Assembly (NCBI GenBank): GCA_038087015.1
Contig: JASBNA010000005.1
Coordinates: forward strand, 1,488,001 to 1,552,000
Direction: 5' to 3'
Length of the DNA: 64,000 bases
Source of the DNA: Cerrena zonata
Lineage: Eukaryota > Basidiomycota > Agaricomycetes > Polyporales > Cerrenaceae
The translations under genes and the position numbers were made by a program. The notes under the pieces are model-generated. The model had not been told where the DNA came from, searched no databases, and worked only from the letters and a program-made list of their open reading frames with translations. Positions 25,909 to 36,592 of this stretch are shown in pieces; position 1 is the stretch's first letter, and every line of letters starts with the position of its first letter.

Positions 25909-26373
25909 CACAGCGGGGATTCAGCTCTGGCATCAGTGATGCCAGGGAAAGAACATTGAGGAAATATGTTATTTGTTTACCTAATGTTCACTAAAAAAGA
26001 ACATGGGAGAAACATGTAGAATATTTCTATCAATGTTTATTACCCTATTTTTACAATGTTTTTGACCAGAGAGTGGTGACATTCCCGAACCATGAAATAC
26101 CAGCCTGAGTGTCTAAATAAGACTCTAAATAATTGCCTGTGTATCTCAGTATGTTATGTAGCATTAATAGTAATGGAGGAAGCAGCTATTTTCCCCTAAA
26201 TGAATGAACTAAGTGTCTGCTCTCCTAATTAAATATTGGAAGAACATTGAAAGAAAACATTTAGAATATTCTGCACCAAAATCTTTTTAAAAAACATCGT
26301 GAGAAACATAATAAATATCTCTTCGATGTTCTTTCCCTGGCATCACTGATGCCAGAGTTGAATCCCCGCTGTG
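25909..26373. mobile_element. MITE-like element with about 65 bp terminal inverted repeats
   Basis: The left end (CACAGCGGGGATTCAGCTCT...) and right end are near-perfect inverted copies over about 65 bp, including GGCATCAGTGATGCCAGGGA, itself a small palindrome. The element is 465 bp, AT-rich inside, and has no open frame for a transposase. It is flanked by TCT on both sides (25906-25908 and 26374-26376), consistent with a 3 bp target duplication. Inside, variants of GAACATTGA..GAAACAT recur on both strands, so it could fold into a long hairpin. Confidence 0.85.
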
Positions 26374-26639
26374 TCTAAGATAAATTATGTTATTCAATAT
26401 CCGGCATTTTTTCCGTTCCTTTTTCCATAAAAGGAAATACCAATACTGGTTATCTTTCGTTTGAATTTGAGGTTTGCCCATCCTCATCACGCTGCAGAAG
26501 AAATGTCCCGAACTAGGTGTTTCAATAACATACGGTCTCACGAATAAGCAGGTATCCCGGGCTTAATATCGAAATATGATGGCCTCGTGCCTGACGTACG
26601 GCGTACGAGTAATCTCAAAAGGGAACGGGAACTTGAAGT

Positions 26640-26840
26640 GCTCACTGATGGATATCGATGATGAGTATACCTCCATCGTACGCAAGACCTGGCCTTCTAA
26701 GCTATAACCGTTTCCAAAATGTATAGACAGAGTTCGCGCATTGTTTATGGTGTTTTCTCAATACAGGTGGGTGTACTGTTGGCTGAAGAATTTGGCTGGA
26801 AGAACCCGATACTACAGATCCTAGAGGTACTATACTCTCC
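26640..26840 (+). pseudogene. Exon 3 relic of a subfamily 1 kinase-like gene
   Basis: Plus-strand sequence aligns with exon 3 of copies A and C. TATACCTCCATCGTACGCAA matches the codons for the segment YLSIIRK of copy A, and GATACTACAGATCCTAGAGG matches the exon 3 end (MILQILE plus splice donor). Internal deletions remove parts of the DIVFG and KNSVGDILDM segments. No flanking exons are recognisable. Confidence 0.65.
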
Positions 26841-26994
26841 ATCACATATATCTCCGCATGCCAAGTGAGTAGACACATTATTTCGCTCGGACTCAGCGGT
26901 CCTCCAATCCTACTCCGATTCTGAATCCTATGCATATAGTTGTCCCTAGCCCGTCATATATCAGCAGAGTGAGAACAGTAGATACACGTCGGTG

Positions 26995-27110
26995 ATCCTG
27001 AGTGTCGTGATACATCACCAGGTCTTAGTTTTAATCGAGGGTTATGTCATATCAGAGCTATGTATGCAGGGTGTACTTGGATTTCGGACCCTGCTTCATA
27101 TGTACAGTGA
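26995..27110 (+). repeat. Dispersed repeat, copy 1 of 4
   Basis: ATACATCACCAG ... CATATCAGAGCT ... GCAGGGTGTACTTGGATTTC. The same block is near 31025-31130, 32255-32330 and 36225-36305, always on the plus strand. Copies 1 and 2 are most alike. Confidence 0.75.
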
Positions 27111-28597
27111 GATCTTCGTTTTTGTCTGATTATCCATTTATCCAATTGCGGATAATCATGTTTTCATCCGAGTATCAAAGTAATCTACAACGCACGCTGG
27201 ACTTGGAGGCGCGGAGACCGACTCCGCAGGTGGGATGGAAAAGTATACGAGGCCCCATACAAATTTTATCATTACAATACTAGGGAACATAAGATCTCGA
27301 GTTCCCAGGAAGTAATAGCTGACTCTTGATCACAAAGCAATGTTTCTCAATTCGCATATATCAGCTACCGGTACAGAAAAGGGAGGACTAGAGTTATTCA
27401 AGAGAAGGGGGCATCACATCCCCAGGAGACTATGTGGGTGGTGCAGTGTCAGTCACGGGGTTCCTTTTCGCAAGTCAGCTTTCTCTCATGAAATATCGGC
27501 AACGGGAGACTTACGATGTTTTAGTACACTCGCTACGAGGCTTGACAGTAGTGGTACCATCAGCAAACTGTAACAAGAGTCTGTCCTGTAAGCAAGCCGT
27601 GAATAAGTAGGTGCCCTGAGTCTAATACGAAGGACATACACCGTTGCCACTTTCTACCTTCTTCCTATATGCGCCAACATGGGCAGCACCGTTTCTTAAG
27701 AACTCCCAATTCCCCTGTAACGAAAGAGTCAGCGGGGAGCTCCAGAGGAATGGTATGTGTAGGTCACCTCAAAAACTCGAGACCGAGGTCTTACAGCATC
27801 TTGGTTGATATTCATTTCTGTGATGACGAGAGAATGCAGATGAGAAGACAGAGGACCTGGGAGATCATGTCACAGAGGTCGGTCTTTTATACCTATATCT
27901 CGACTATCTGTCGGTGGTTATCTAATGCAGGTGTACTATTTTGAACGAAATCGCCAGGACATGCCAAGAATCCGACCCAAGGACAGCGTGAGATGGCCTG
28001 CATATTTGGGTTCCAGATATAGAAAGGTGTTCTGTGTGCTCTGACCAAGTTGGAGACATGACCAGCCGCAGCTCTGAATGATAGCTCCAGTTTCATGGGG
28101 GGTCTCGAATACATGATGCCTGGATCAGATAATCAGCTGTTCTAGAGTTGCCGCCATTTCTTGGAACAGGATTTACTTATTGAGCATAATCACATTGACA
28201 AAAAGACAGGGAGACTGCCACCTACTAGTATTCCGAACATTTGGTACGAGATGTCCAAGTCAGAACGACTTGGTAGTTGGAGATTGCCTCACGTGGAGCC
28301 GCAATTCTGTCCAACTTGTTGATCGGTAACGGGACTCCGAATATATGGCACGTATATACACGTTATAAACTTGTGCTAATAGTTCAAGTTGAACATGATG
28401 ATGTAACATCACTGGCAGGATGTAGTATCTAGCCAACAACTTGAATCAAGTAGCTGTCACTAGCAGGACGGCGACGCCGAAAATCTTACCCCGATTCGGC
28501 GCTTCCGGAGTGGCTGATACCGATGGGAACAAGTGGTAGTATTGCGGTTTGCTCGTCTTACTACTACTATCTAAAGTTTCGAACACAAGCAAGTTTT

Positions 28598-30044
28598 ATG
28601 TCACGATTATTACTATTTACTGGCCTTTCTGCTACAGCATTATCTCTTCTTGGCTCAGCGTATTATGTTATAAAGCTCAAGTCTCATAAAGACAAGAAAC
28701 GGCTCAGGGCGAAGGTTCCTTTCACTATATCGGTGCCACGTCGAAGCATTCTTATGTGTTTTTCTAGCTTCCAGATGGAATTTTCGCCTGGAGAAGACCT
28801 ACCGTGCTTCCAACTCCATTAGGAGAGGAGGAAATATGGCAAGGCCTGGAGGACCTCTTCAGAGCAGTTGACTTGGTTCCATGGATATCTAGGTATATCT
28901 CTGAGACAACTTCACCAAACAAAGTTGTGTCGGCCAATGGATTTTCTTACATTACTCCTATCCGTGGTTCGAAGGATATAGGTCCAGGTGCAGCAGTCTG
29001 GCTTGCGTTCTTTAATTACATGGTGCGAATCGTTCTTCGCCTTAGCCACAGATATCCCGCTTACACAAATAACCCGTATTCAGAATCCTCTTACGCGTGC
29101 TGCGGAGACGAAGAATGGACAGCCTGTCATGGTTCGAATGATGGCAATCCGTGATCAAGGGCATGAATGTGTTTCTATTCTGCGCAAAATAGCAACTGGC
29201 CCTCTCGCTCTCCTCAGTAATAACCACTGTCTTCCACTCTTCAGAGAGTTCACTTTTGAGGACATCGTTTTCGGTATCTTTCCTCGGGCAGGTGGCTGTT
29301 TTGAGGAAGCTTGGGGGTACTGGGCCAAGAATTCAGTCGGGGATATTCTTGATATGATACTACAGATCTTAGAGGTAAATTGTTCGGCCTTGATGTCTCG
29401 AAATAGAGTACTGATCAGGATGTGTTCTATTTGACACAGGGGGTTGTCTTTCTCCATGACCATAATATTGCCCACCGGGTAAGGTCATTTCATAAAGTAA
29501 CTGCACTGGTCTCATATTTTGAACTTGCTAGGATCTATTCAACGCTAATTTTCTAGTCGATTGGCACCCAGAATCTATGCTCTCAAATGAGACAGCGGTT
29601 AGCAAACCCCGGGTCTATATCATAGATTTTGAATTTGCTGTTGAGTTTCCAGCCGACTGTCCCTCCGAGGAACGTCTTTGTGTTGGTCTTCCATGTACCA
29701 AGTGGTATGCTGATGATTATACCCGACCTTATCCGCCTGAGATCAACGAAAGCATTCCTTGGTGTCCATTCAAATTGGATATCTGGCAACTCGGGTACTC
29801 GTTTACATTTGAGGGTATCAGAGTATGTATTCCATATGTCTAAGTATTGTTTTCCGTCTACTAACACTGTTATCTTGCTCAGACTAGCATTAAGGAGATA
29901 GACGAACTCTTCTCAACGATGATATCTGACCAACCTGCGGAACGCCCTACCGCAAAGGAGGCCTTCACCAAACTAAGACAGATAGTAAATTGTATACCAC
30001 CGAAGGACTTACTTGTAGAGCCCAGTTTTGTCGAATTTGAATAA
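28598..30044 (+). CDS. Membrane-anchored kinase-like protein, subfamily 1 (copy C)
   Basis: Six exons join in frame to 384 aa: 28598-28714, 28768-29022, 29084-29374, 29440-29478, 29532-29822, 29883-30044. Exon 1 encodes MSRLLLFTGLSATALSLLGS, a membrane helix followed by a basic stretch. Kinase landmarks are: PVMVRMMAI (Arg at the usual VAIK Lys), NIAHR|DLFNANFLVDW (HRD-x4-N kept), VYIIDFEFAVEF (DFE for DFG), CPFKLDIWQLGYSF, then AERPTAKEAFTKLRQI. The last three internal exons are 291, 39 and 291 nt, exactly as in copies F and G. It stands alone on the plus strand facing the minus-strand copies D-F. An upstream in-frame ATG (28523) is possible, but alignment with A favours 28598. Confidence 0.88.
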
Positions 30045-31539
30045 CTTCGTCAGGAGTATTTGGGTTATCCGATGGTCATCGCTACCAACTATCACTCACA
30101 AAGTTTGGTCTGTACTTGATACAAAAAGAACATCAGATATTTCGTATGGTATATTCTTATGTTATAATTCCGTTAATTGATTGATCTATATAGAATAATT
30201 ACAGGTCTCCCGACGGGATAGGGAATACCGCCGCTACCTGTGCTGAGCGTCTCGACTCTCTAGGGAAAGGCTTCCGACAACAGTGTGAGAACCATCAAAG
30301 GGCACACAATATATCGTGATGAGTAAACATCCCTGCGCTACAACAACAAGGCCACTTTGGAACAATCCTTGATGTTAGGAACCCCTGATACCACGACGAC
30401 TAGCAAATCATATGGGTCTTTGTGCCTTCCATGCAGAGCTCTGATTCAACATGAAAGCACTTACGCTAGAGCGGGCGTGAACCGGAATTCTCATTAGATA
30501 AGTGCTACTTCGTTCTTAGGACCAGGCTATCGCCAAGTAAGGACGTGACGCTAGAGTCCCAAGTCTAGTCGTAAGGTTGGATGAAAGTAACACAATATAT
30601 TTCGGTATCAATGACTATATTTACACACTCTTATTGCTACCGATTGGATCGGAAAGTAAGGGAGGAATTAAGGAGGAACCCTAAGTAAGTCATTTCCTCG
30701 ACATACTCAAAGTTTCCTTCCCAATTAACTTCGGTTTGCTTGTAAAGTTGATTAGTCGTAGTATTCAATACGATCTACGTTGGGAAGTAAACCTGGTATA
30801 ATGGAGGAGGTTTAATACGCCACAACAGAAGCAGGGCCACAACAATGAGTCTGGTTCTCACACGCATCTAAGTCTTCTCTGTTTGAGTGAATAAGCACCT
30901 CGGTGATCCCTCATCCTATTTCGAAATCGATACATGAAACAGTCCCTGTCCTATCATCTATCAGGACTTGAGACTCTAGATTTTCCTGGCCCGAGAACGG
31001 CGGATTCGTTCTGTACACGAGGACTATTATACATCACCAGACCTTAGTTGTGAAATTGTCTCTTTCATATCAGAGCTCTGTGTGCAGGGTGTACTTGGAT
31101 TTCGAACCCTGTTTCATATGTACGTGTAAACAAAATGCATAATTGCATGCTTATCCTCATTTCTATCTCTTTACAATAAGTACCGATCACATTATTTCAG
31201 GTGCATATGGGGCCTGGGTCTGCTTCATTGTATGGTGCAACGATCCAGACACAGCGGGTTCTATGTGATATGATAGAACGGCGATATATGTTGGTGGAAC
31301 TTGAGCTTGGACATAAAGAGAACGTATTTATTTAATCAAGAGAGATCCGCAGTATTTCTTGAATGGGCTTCGACACCCTTGGTCTGGTACCCGTTGAGCC
31401 GCTCAAGACTTCGATTTGACACGACAGAACCTGGGATCGCAATAGAAGAACTCGATTCTACCAGATCTACAGCGCTCTCCTAAGATCCTGTCTAGGAATG
31501 AAAGTGAGCTAAGAACCATAGTAGCCACTACCGCCTATC
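30045..31539. other. Intergenic, mostly featureless
   Basis: There is no supported gene. It contains copy 2 of the dispersed repeat near 31025-31130. Short frames on both strands lack any family motif. Confidence 0.4.
31025..31130 (+). repeat. Dispersed repeat, copy 2 of 4
   Basis: ATACATCACCAGACCTTAGT ... CATATCAGAGCT ... TGCAGGGTGTACTTGGATTT. It lies about 410 bp past the 3' end of kinase-like copy D, as copies 3 and 4 do for E and F. It was probably carried by the same duplications. Confidence 0.7.
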
Positions 31540-32029
31540 GGCGCGGCCAGGGTTTACCGCGGTCCAGGACGTGGGGAGGGATAAGCAAATCGTGTGGTGG
31601 GATTCCACTTACTGTACCCCTTAGTGTATTCAAGGCTTCTTTCGCACTTGGCCTCTGGGTGATATCTTCGTGAACCAAACTGACCAGAAGCTCATCGATA
31701 GCTGGTAAGGTTGTCTGTAAAAAGATATTAAGTTGTCAAAAGCTGTAAACGATCTACGAAGTATATGGTTTACCCTATATGTCCACAATCCAGTGAAACT
31801 CGCGCCGAACTGCCGCACATCAAGTCCGAAAGGCGAATATGACTGTCCTGAGCGTACTTCCGGTGGGACCGGCCGTGCCCATTTACCAGGGGGGGATTGT
31901 TCCACCAACCGAGGAAGTCCATTTGCAGTAGGAGTAATTTAAAGCGGATGCCAAAACAACGGCAGTAGTCACGGATATGACAGCAAGTGGCTTCAGTGGG
32001 ACAGAGAGAGGGTTCAGAGAGGCTATCAT
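31540..32029 (-). pseudogene. Deletion-chimera kinase-like pseudogene (copy D)
   Basis: From ATG 32029 the minus strand encodes MIASLNPLSVPLKPLAVISV and the rest of a membrane helix, as in exon 1 of copies E-G. At about 31920 it runs directly into the middle of exon 5 (PAGGTI..GKWARPVPPEV), so exons 2-4 and the HRD motif are deleted. A run of seven C shifts the frame at the join. LDVWQFG of the intact copies has become LDVRQFG. Exon 6 (TTLPAIDELLVSLVHED) is still open. The subfamily upstream box is kept at 32147-32159. Confidence 0.8.
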
Positions 32030-32254
32030 TGACGGTACCGTGGCTGCACTATGCCGAGCGAAGAGCAGTGGAAAACGCCAAGGTTCTACGAAGTAACTTA
32101 GAGACGCTCAAGATATTTAATTGTTGGCCTTCGAATACGCCGGAATACGCCACATCAACAGCAGGATCACAAGAACTTTGATCGTCAACGCGCATTCGTC
32201 CCGACCTACATATGGGTATCGTTTATCAAATCTCTGACTTCAAGGTGTGGTCTT

Positions 32255-32330
32255 AAGAGGTCCATTATACATACCGGAGCTCCGCGTGCAGGGTGTACTT
32301 GGTTTTCGAACTTTGATTCGTATGCCAGTG
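32255..32330 (+). repeat. Dispersed repeat, copy 3 of 4
   Basis: GAGCTCCGCGTGCAGGGTGT followed by ACTTGGTTTTCGAACTTTGA. It lies about 350-430 bp past the 3' end of copy E, the same relative position as copy 4 behind copy F. Confidence 0.7.
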
Positions 32331-32683
32331 TACGGTGTGGCTCTAAGGCACAAACAACACATGTCGTTGTTCATCTTTTTCCGAATCTTGCCATTTACGA
32401 GATCGCGGATTATGCCCTACAACGGGGCTTTGCGTACGTCGGCGCAGAACTACCGTGCCACTTGCTATAGTACGGGATCATTGATTCCCTGTACACGAGA
32501 TGATGGCGAATGTCATGCCATGTTACCATACGCTGACATTGACGATTCTGAGCCCCAGAAGAAAGAGAAGCTCGCAAGTCATGGGGGATAGACCTACTTG
32601 AACTAAGAACAATTCTTACATCGAAGTAATAGACAGCTGAGGCAGCAATAGCCATAGAAACGAGTATGAATATCTATGCAGTC

Positions 32684-34164
32684 TTATTGCTGATTTGTGA
32701 CAATGGGAGGGATGAGCAAATCAATTGGTGCCATCCCGTCCACCACACCCCTCAGCATGCTCAACGCTTCCTTCGCGCTTGGTCTATGGGTGACATCATT
32801 GCTGACTAGGTTGATCAAAATATCGTCAATCGCAGCGATGGTTGTCTGTACAAGTATGAAGCTCAATATGCTGCTTGACTGAACATAGAGATATGTGGCT
32901 CACCCTGTACGTGTATAATCCAGTGAAACTGTAGCCGAACTGCCACACATCGAGCTTAAAAGGTGAATAGGGTTCCCCTGAAGTCACTTCCGGCGGGACT
33001 GCTCGTGCCCATTTTCCCGGGCAGATTGTTCCACCAGCCGGTAATCCAACACAAACACAGCTCTCGAAGGGAAGTTCTTCGAGAAACGCAACTGAAGTCT
33101 CAAAGTCTATGATATAGACTCTAGGTCGGGATGTAGCTACCGTCATAGTACGCAACGACTCGGGATGGTACTGTATCACAAAGTTAGATATATTTGCATC
33201 CTATAACAGAACTCATATCGGTATGTACGTTAGGTCGAAAATGTTGGGATGAACAAACTCACCCGATGCGCAATCTTTTGTTCGTGGAGAAATGCGAGGC
33301 CCTGTACGGCTCATGTCAGCCAGTAAGGTAGCTTTATATGAGAAATTTCGACTGGCCTCAAGAGCTTGCAGGATCATGTCGACCACATCGCCTACCGAGT
33401 TCTGTGGCCAGAAGTCAAAAGCCATGTCCATGTCATTTCCTGTCAAAGGAAAGATCCCAAGGGTCACGTCCTCAAAGTCAATCGTACCAACCATAGGTAG
33501 GGTGTGATTATTGCTCAGGAGCGCAAGCGGACCAGTCGCAATTCTCCTCAAAATCTTCAAGTGTTCAATGCCTTCGGTACCCAATCTAATTGGTCGGACA
33601 GTGACGTCGTGACCGTTCTTCATACGGGCAATTCTGAAAGTCGCATTCTGAGTAGGGAAAACTAAGTGAGTAATGAACTATTTGTCTGTCAAAATACTAA
33701 ACATACACTGTATTGCATTCTCGAAAGTGAGCGGGCAGTACCTACCCCGCCTTCCCCTGAAGCACGACTAGGTCCAATATACACATAACCGTTGGACATA
33801 CGCAAACACTCTCCGGGAGAGTTGAGATATCCCCTGAAGCTATAGAACCACGGCTCCAGCCCATGGTGACGAAGAAGGGGATCTAGCAGCTTCCAGATGC
33901 CTTCAGATGCTCCGTAGTCGGTATTGTCTTTAGGAATTCTCCACAGTGCAAGGGTACCTGGAAGCTGTATATCGTGATGTAAGATAATGAACTATTATTG
34001 GGAGCAGAAATGAGATTGACTTTGGTTCTTAGTCGCTTGGTATTCACGGGAGTCATCCATTTGAGACGTAAGTAACTTGTGACCGACAACAGGACTACGG
34101 TTGTAGCTGCTGATACGATAATAAGGGTCTTGGGTTGGGCAGGAAAGGAACCAAGGGCCGGCAT
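32684..34164 (-). CDS. Membrane-anchored kinase-like protein, subfamily 2 (copy E)
   Basis: Six exons join to 396 aa: 34164-34021, 33964-33707, 33647-33357, 33301-33263, 33200-32904, 32845-32684. The membrane anchor is MPALGSFPAQPKTLIIVSAA. Next come GEGGVG (a GxGxxG loop), HDVTVRPIRL (Arg at the VAIK Lys), QKIAHR|DANISNF (HRD-x4-N), VYIIDFETSVAF (DFE), PPEV and SPFKLDVWQFGYSF. Exon lengths equal those of copy G except exon 5, which has two extra codons. The exon 3 donor is GCCAGT where F and G have GTGAGC and GTCAGT, so splicing of the third intron may be impaired. The exon 1 donor GTCAAT is also weak. The subfamily upstream box lies at 34234-34244, about 70 bp before the ATG. Confidence 0.82.
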
Positions 34165-34244
34165 AATCTGAGCTGAACGGTAAGAGGTAGGAAGAGACAC
34201 CGAGACAAGTACTACAATGTCGTACGGTCACATACGCCACATCA

Positions 34245-34440
34245 CTGCGGCAGCGGGGTTGATAGATCTAAGAATGTCGGATCTAATAAACATTTTAGCC
34301 GCCTCATCAAGAGCGGCGCTACTCAAAGTTGTCCTAACCACTCAACTACTAGGATTTCCACTTTCTCCTAGTTTGATGAAACGAAGAAAGAAGATCCCAA
34401 TTAAGGTTGTTTCTCACATATCCGTGTCACCAGATGATCA
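34245..34440. repeat. Duplicated 5' flank of kinase-like copy E
   Basis: GTCGGATCTAATA, CCACTCAACTA and GTTTGATGAAA..GAAGA recur in the same order at about 38130-38270, upstream of copy F. The E and F units were therefore duplicated with their promoters and several hundred bases of flank. No conserved reading frame is shared by the two blocks. Confidence 0.65.
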
Positions 34441-34859
34441 AGGGAAGAGATTTTTATATTATCACCCTGAATACAGCGCTGTTTCGATCCTCATTTCTCG
34501 GCTTCTTGACGGAAGATTTCACACCGGGACATGTCCAGTACATGTTTTCTCTCTTTTGACATGCTTCAAACAGTTGATTTACGGATATAGAAAGACGTCT
34601 ATGTCTTAGTGGGAGGGAGTTTCCTATTGTTGCACCCCCTCATCATCCGATAACCAATCCCTCGCCACCTGAGTCGTCAGAACGGCATCCGGTGCAACCT
34701 TATGTTCAAAACACATAAAAGGGGAGCAAGGCGTAGTCATCTTTAGCTCATCCCTAGCTACAACTTTGCTCTACCCGTGTCTGTCACCTTCCTTAGTCTA
34801 TGATAATATATTGTAACTCACTTTCGATACAGGAACCTTCAAGCTTTACAAACACTGCA

Positions 34860-35238
34860 ATGTGGAACGGATATAATGTGATCCTTCACAGTCATTCTCT
34901 TTGACTATCCCTAACATTATTTTACCCTCTTTCTTAGGGAAACTACCAATTCACTGAGAAAGGCGTACAGTACGTAGGCCGTTTCCGTCAACGCTTAGAA
35001 AGCGTCCATGTAAGATTTCTGGTTCAGTTCAAGTGCAGACCATAGTAAACTCATACGTTTATTGCGATGAAAGGGGGATACATATGTACTGGTTTTCGGC
35101 GATGGATCCAAGACCACAATCCTTGTCTCAGATCCGACACTGGCTGAAACAACGTACGTGTCGCTAACTCATGTTGATATCAAAGATACTAACTCATATT
35201 GTAGCGACAATGTCAGCGCACGCGGCCCTCAGGCTTAA
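34860..35238 (+). CDS. Possible small four-exon gene, 67 aa
   Basis: Exons 34860-34877, 34938-35009, 35074-35153 and 35205-35238 join in frame. They give MWNGYN, then GNYQFTEKGVQYVGRFRQRL, then GDTYVLVFGDGSKTTILVSD and a short tail DNVSARGPQA. All introns are GT..AG and 51-64 bp. An AT-rich TATA-like stretch (ACATAAAAGGGG, near 34715) and a CT-rich leader precede it. There is no signal peptide and I recognise no family. The first donor GTGATC is weak and the alternative start at ATG 34800 leads quickly to a stop. It could be a chance assembly of open frames. Confidence 0.35.
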
Positions 35239-35739
35239 ATCATCGATCCGTGGCCTTCTGATCGAGTGCGATGCAAGCCGCAGGTAATATTTGGTTGGGA
35301 AGAACTTGAAAGTGGGAGATATGTCTTGTTTAGTCTCTATTAGAAAACCGGTTTCGATGTCCTTACGCAATTGCTGGTATATGAGTTTACGATGATGAAT
35401 CATGTTCTTTAATCCGCTGGCGACTCTCTGGCGTTATGCTACTAACGACTGGGATATTGGTTAACGCATGCTTCCCGTAAATTACGAGTAGCATTTGGGG
35501 ATGGTGTAAATAAAAGAAAATGAAGCGGCAGATGAAGATGTGAAGGCGACGTCACTCTCTCTTCCAAGCGGGTTCTCATTCTTTCTCGCATCATCAGAAC
35601 TTGAAAGCGCAAAGAAAACCCTTCTTCTCCATTTGAGAGCAGGTGGCGTATCTCCCAATAGATATCTGTATTGATCCGAGTCGCAAAAATCCTATTCCCC
35701 AGTATGCCCCGCTTGCAACCGTCAGGATGGGACGATAGA

Positions 35740-36120
35740 GCCTCTCTTCTTCATCCATTGCACAATAGTTCAAATACAAAGTATCAAGGCGAGAGCTGGT
35801 CGGAGCACTGGTCGAAGATTTCACCTAGTGCGCCCCTCCTCAAAGAGGGTGGCGGTGCCTTATCGGGGGTGCAAATCCCTGTGTTTGATTCCAACAATGG
35901 TTTCGTCAATATTCCAATAAGAATAAGTAAGCTTGATACATGACAAGCTAGGCTATCGACATTCCTACATCTCAAATAATTTGGTTTTCTGAATTAACGA
36001 CTATCTCCAATCAATATCATTCAAGGTGTGCCGAGTTCCAAGAATAACCGTTTTGTTAATGTGTAAATCTTCGAAGGTTTATTTACCAACAGGGTGGAAG
36101 CTAGATCATCTACATGCATT
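35740..36120 (+). pseudogene. Duplicated gene fragment, copy 1 (broken)
   Basis: An open stretch encodes YQGESWSEHWSKISP and GVQIPVFDSNNGFVNIP, then an intron-like gap (CTCAAATAATTTGGTTTTCT) and a second stretch VPSSKNNRFVNV that ends at a stop. The same order recurs at about 38485-38942. The family is unknown. The stop and loss of the later reading frame mark it as a relic. Confidence 0.55.
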
Positions 36121-36224
36121 TCCGCTTGACCGAATAAACACCTATCTCGAACCTGATAACACGCAGTCATCCCAACCGATATATCGTCTACGAGGATTCA
36201 AATCTCTGATGTGGTCTAAACACA

Positions 36225-36305
36225 TGAGGTCCATTGATACTATGTACACCAGAGCTCTGCATGCAGAGTGTACTTGGATTTCGAACTTTGATTCGTATGT
36301 ATGGT
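36225..36305 (+). repeat. Dispersed repeat, copy 4 of 4
   Basis: CAGAGCTCTGCATGCAGAGT followed by GTACTTGGATTTCGAACTTT. It lies about 290-370 bp past the 3' end of copy F. Confidence 0.7.
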
Positions 36306-36592
36306 AGGGTCATAAGATACAATCAAAATACAACACGGGCCTTTCTTCTTTGTGTGAATCTTCCCATTTACAAAACCGTGAATCATGCCCTACAATGAGG
36401 GCTGTGCGTACTATGAGTCTGGTTCGTAGGAGGGGGACTATAACTACACCGTCTAAAATGGTGCAGGATCATGAGTTATCGTGTACACGAGATCGTGGTC
36501 GCTGTCGTATAGTGAAATGACACTAAACATTGACATAAGCGATGCATGAGCCTCGACAAAAAGAGAAGAATGCAGCAGGTATGTATTCACTT

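Larger units (their letters stand above)
26377..28597. other. Non-coding, relic-bearing region
   Basis: Apart from the exon 3 relic and a dispersed repeat near 27000-27110, I see no coding structure between the MITE and copy C. Frames are short and unlike any neighbour. Confidence 0.4.
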
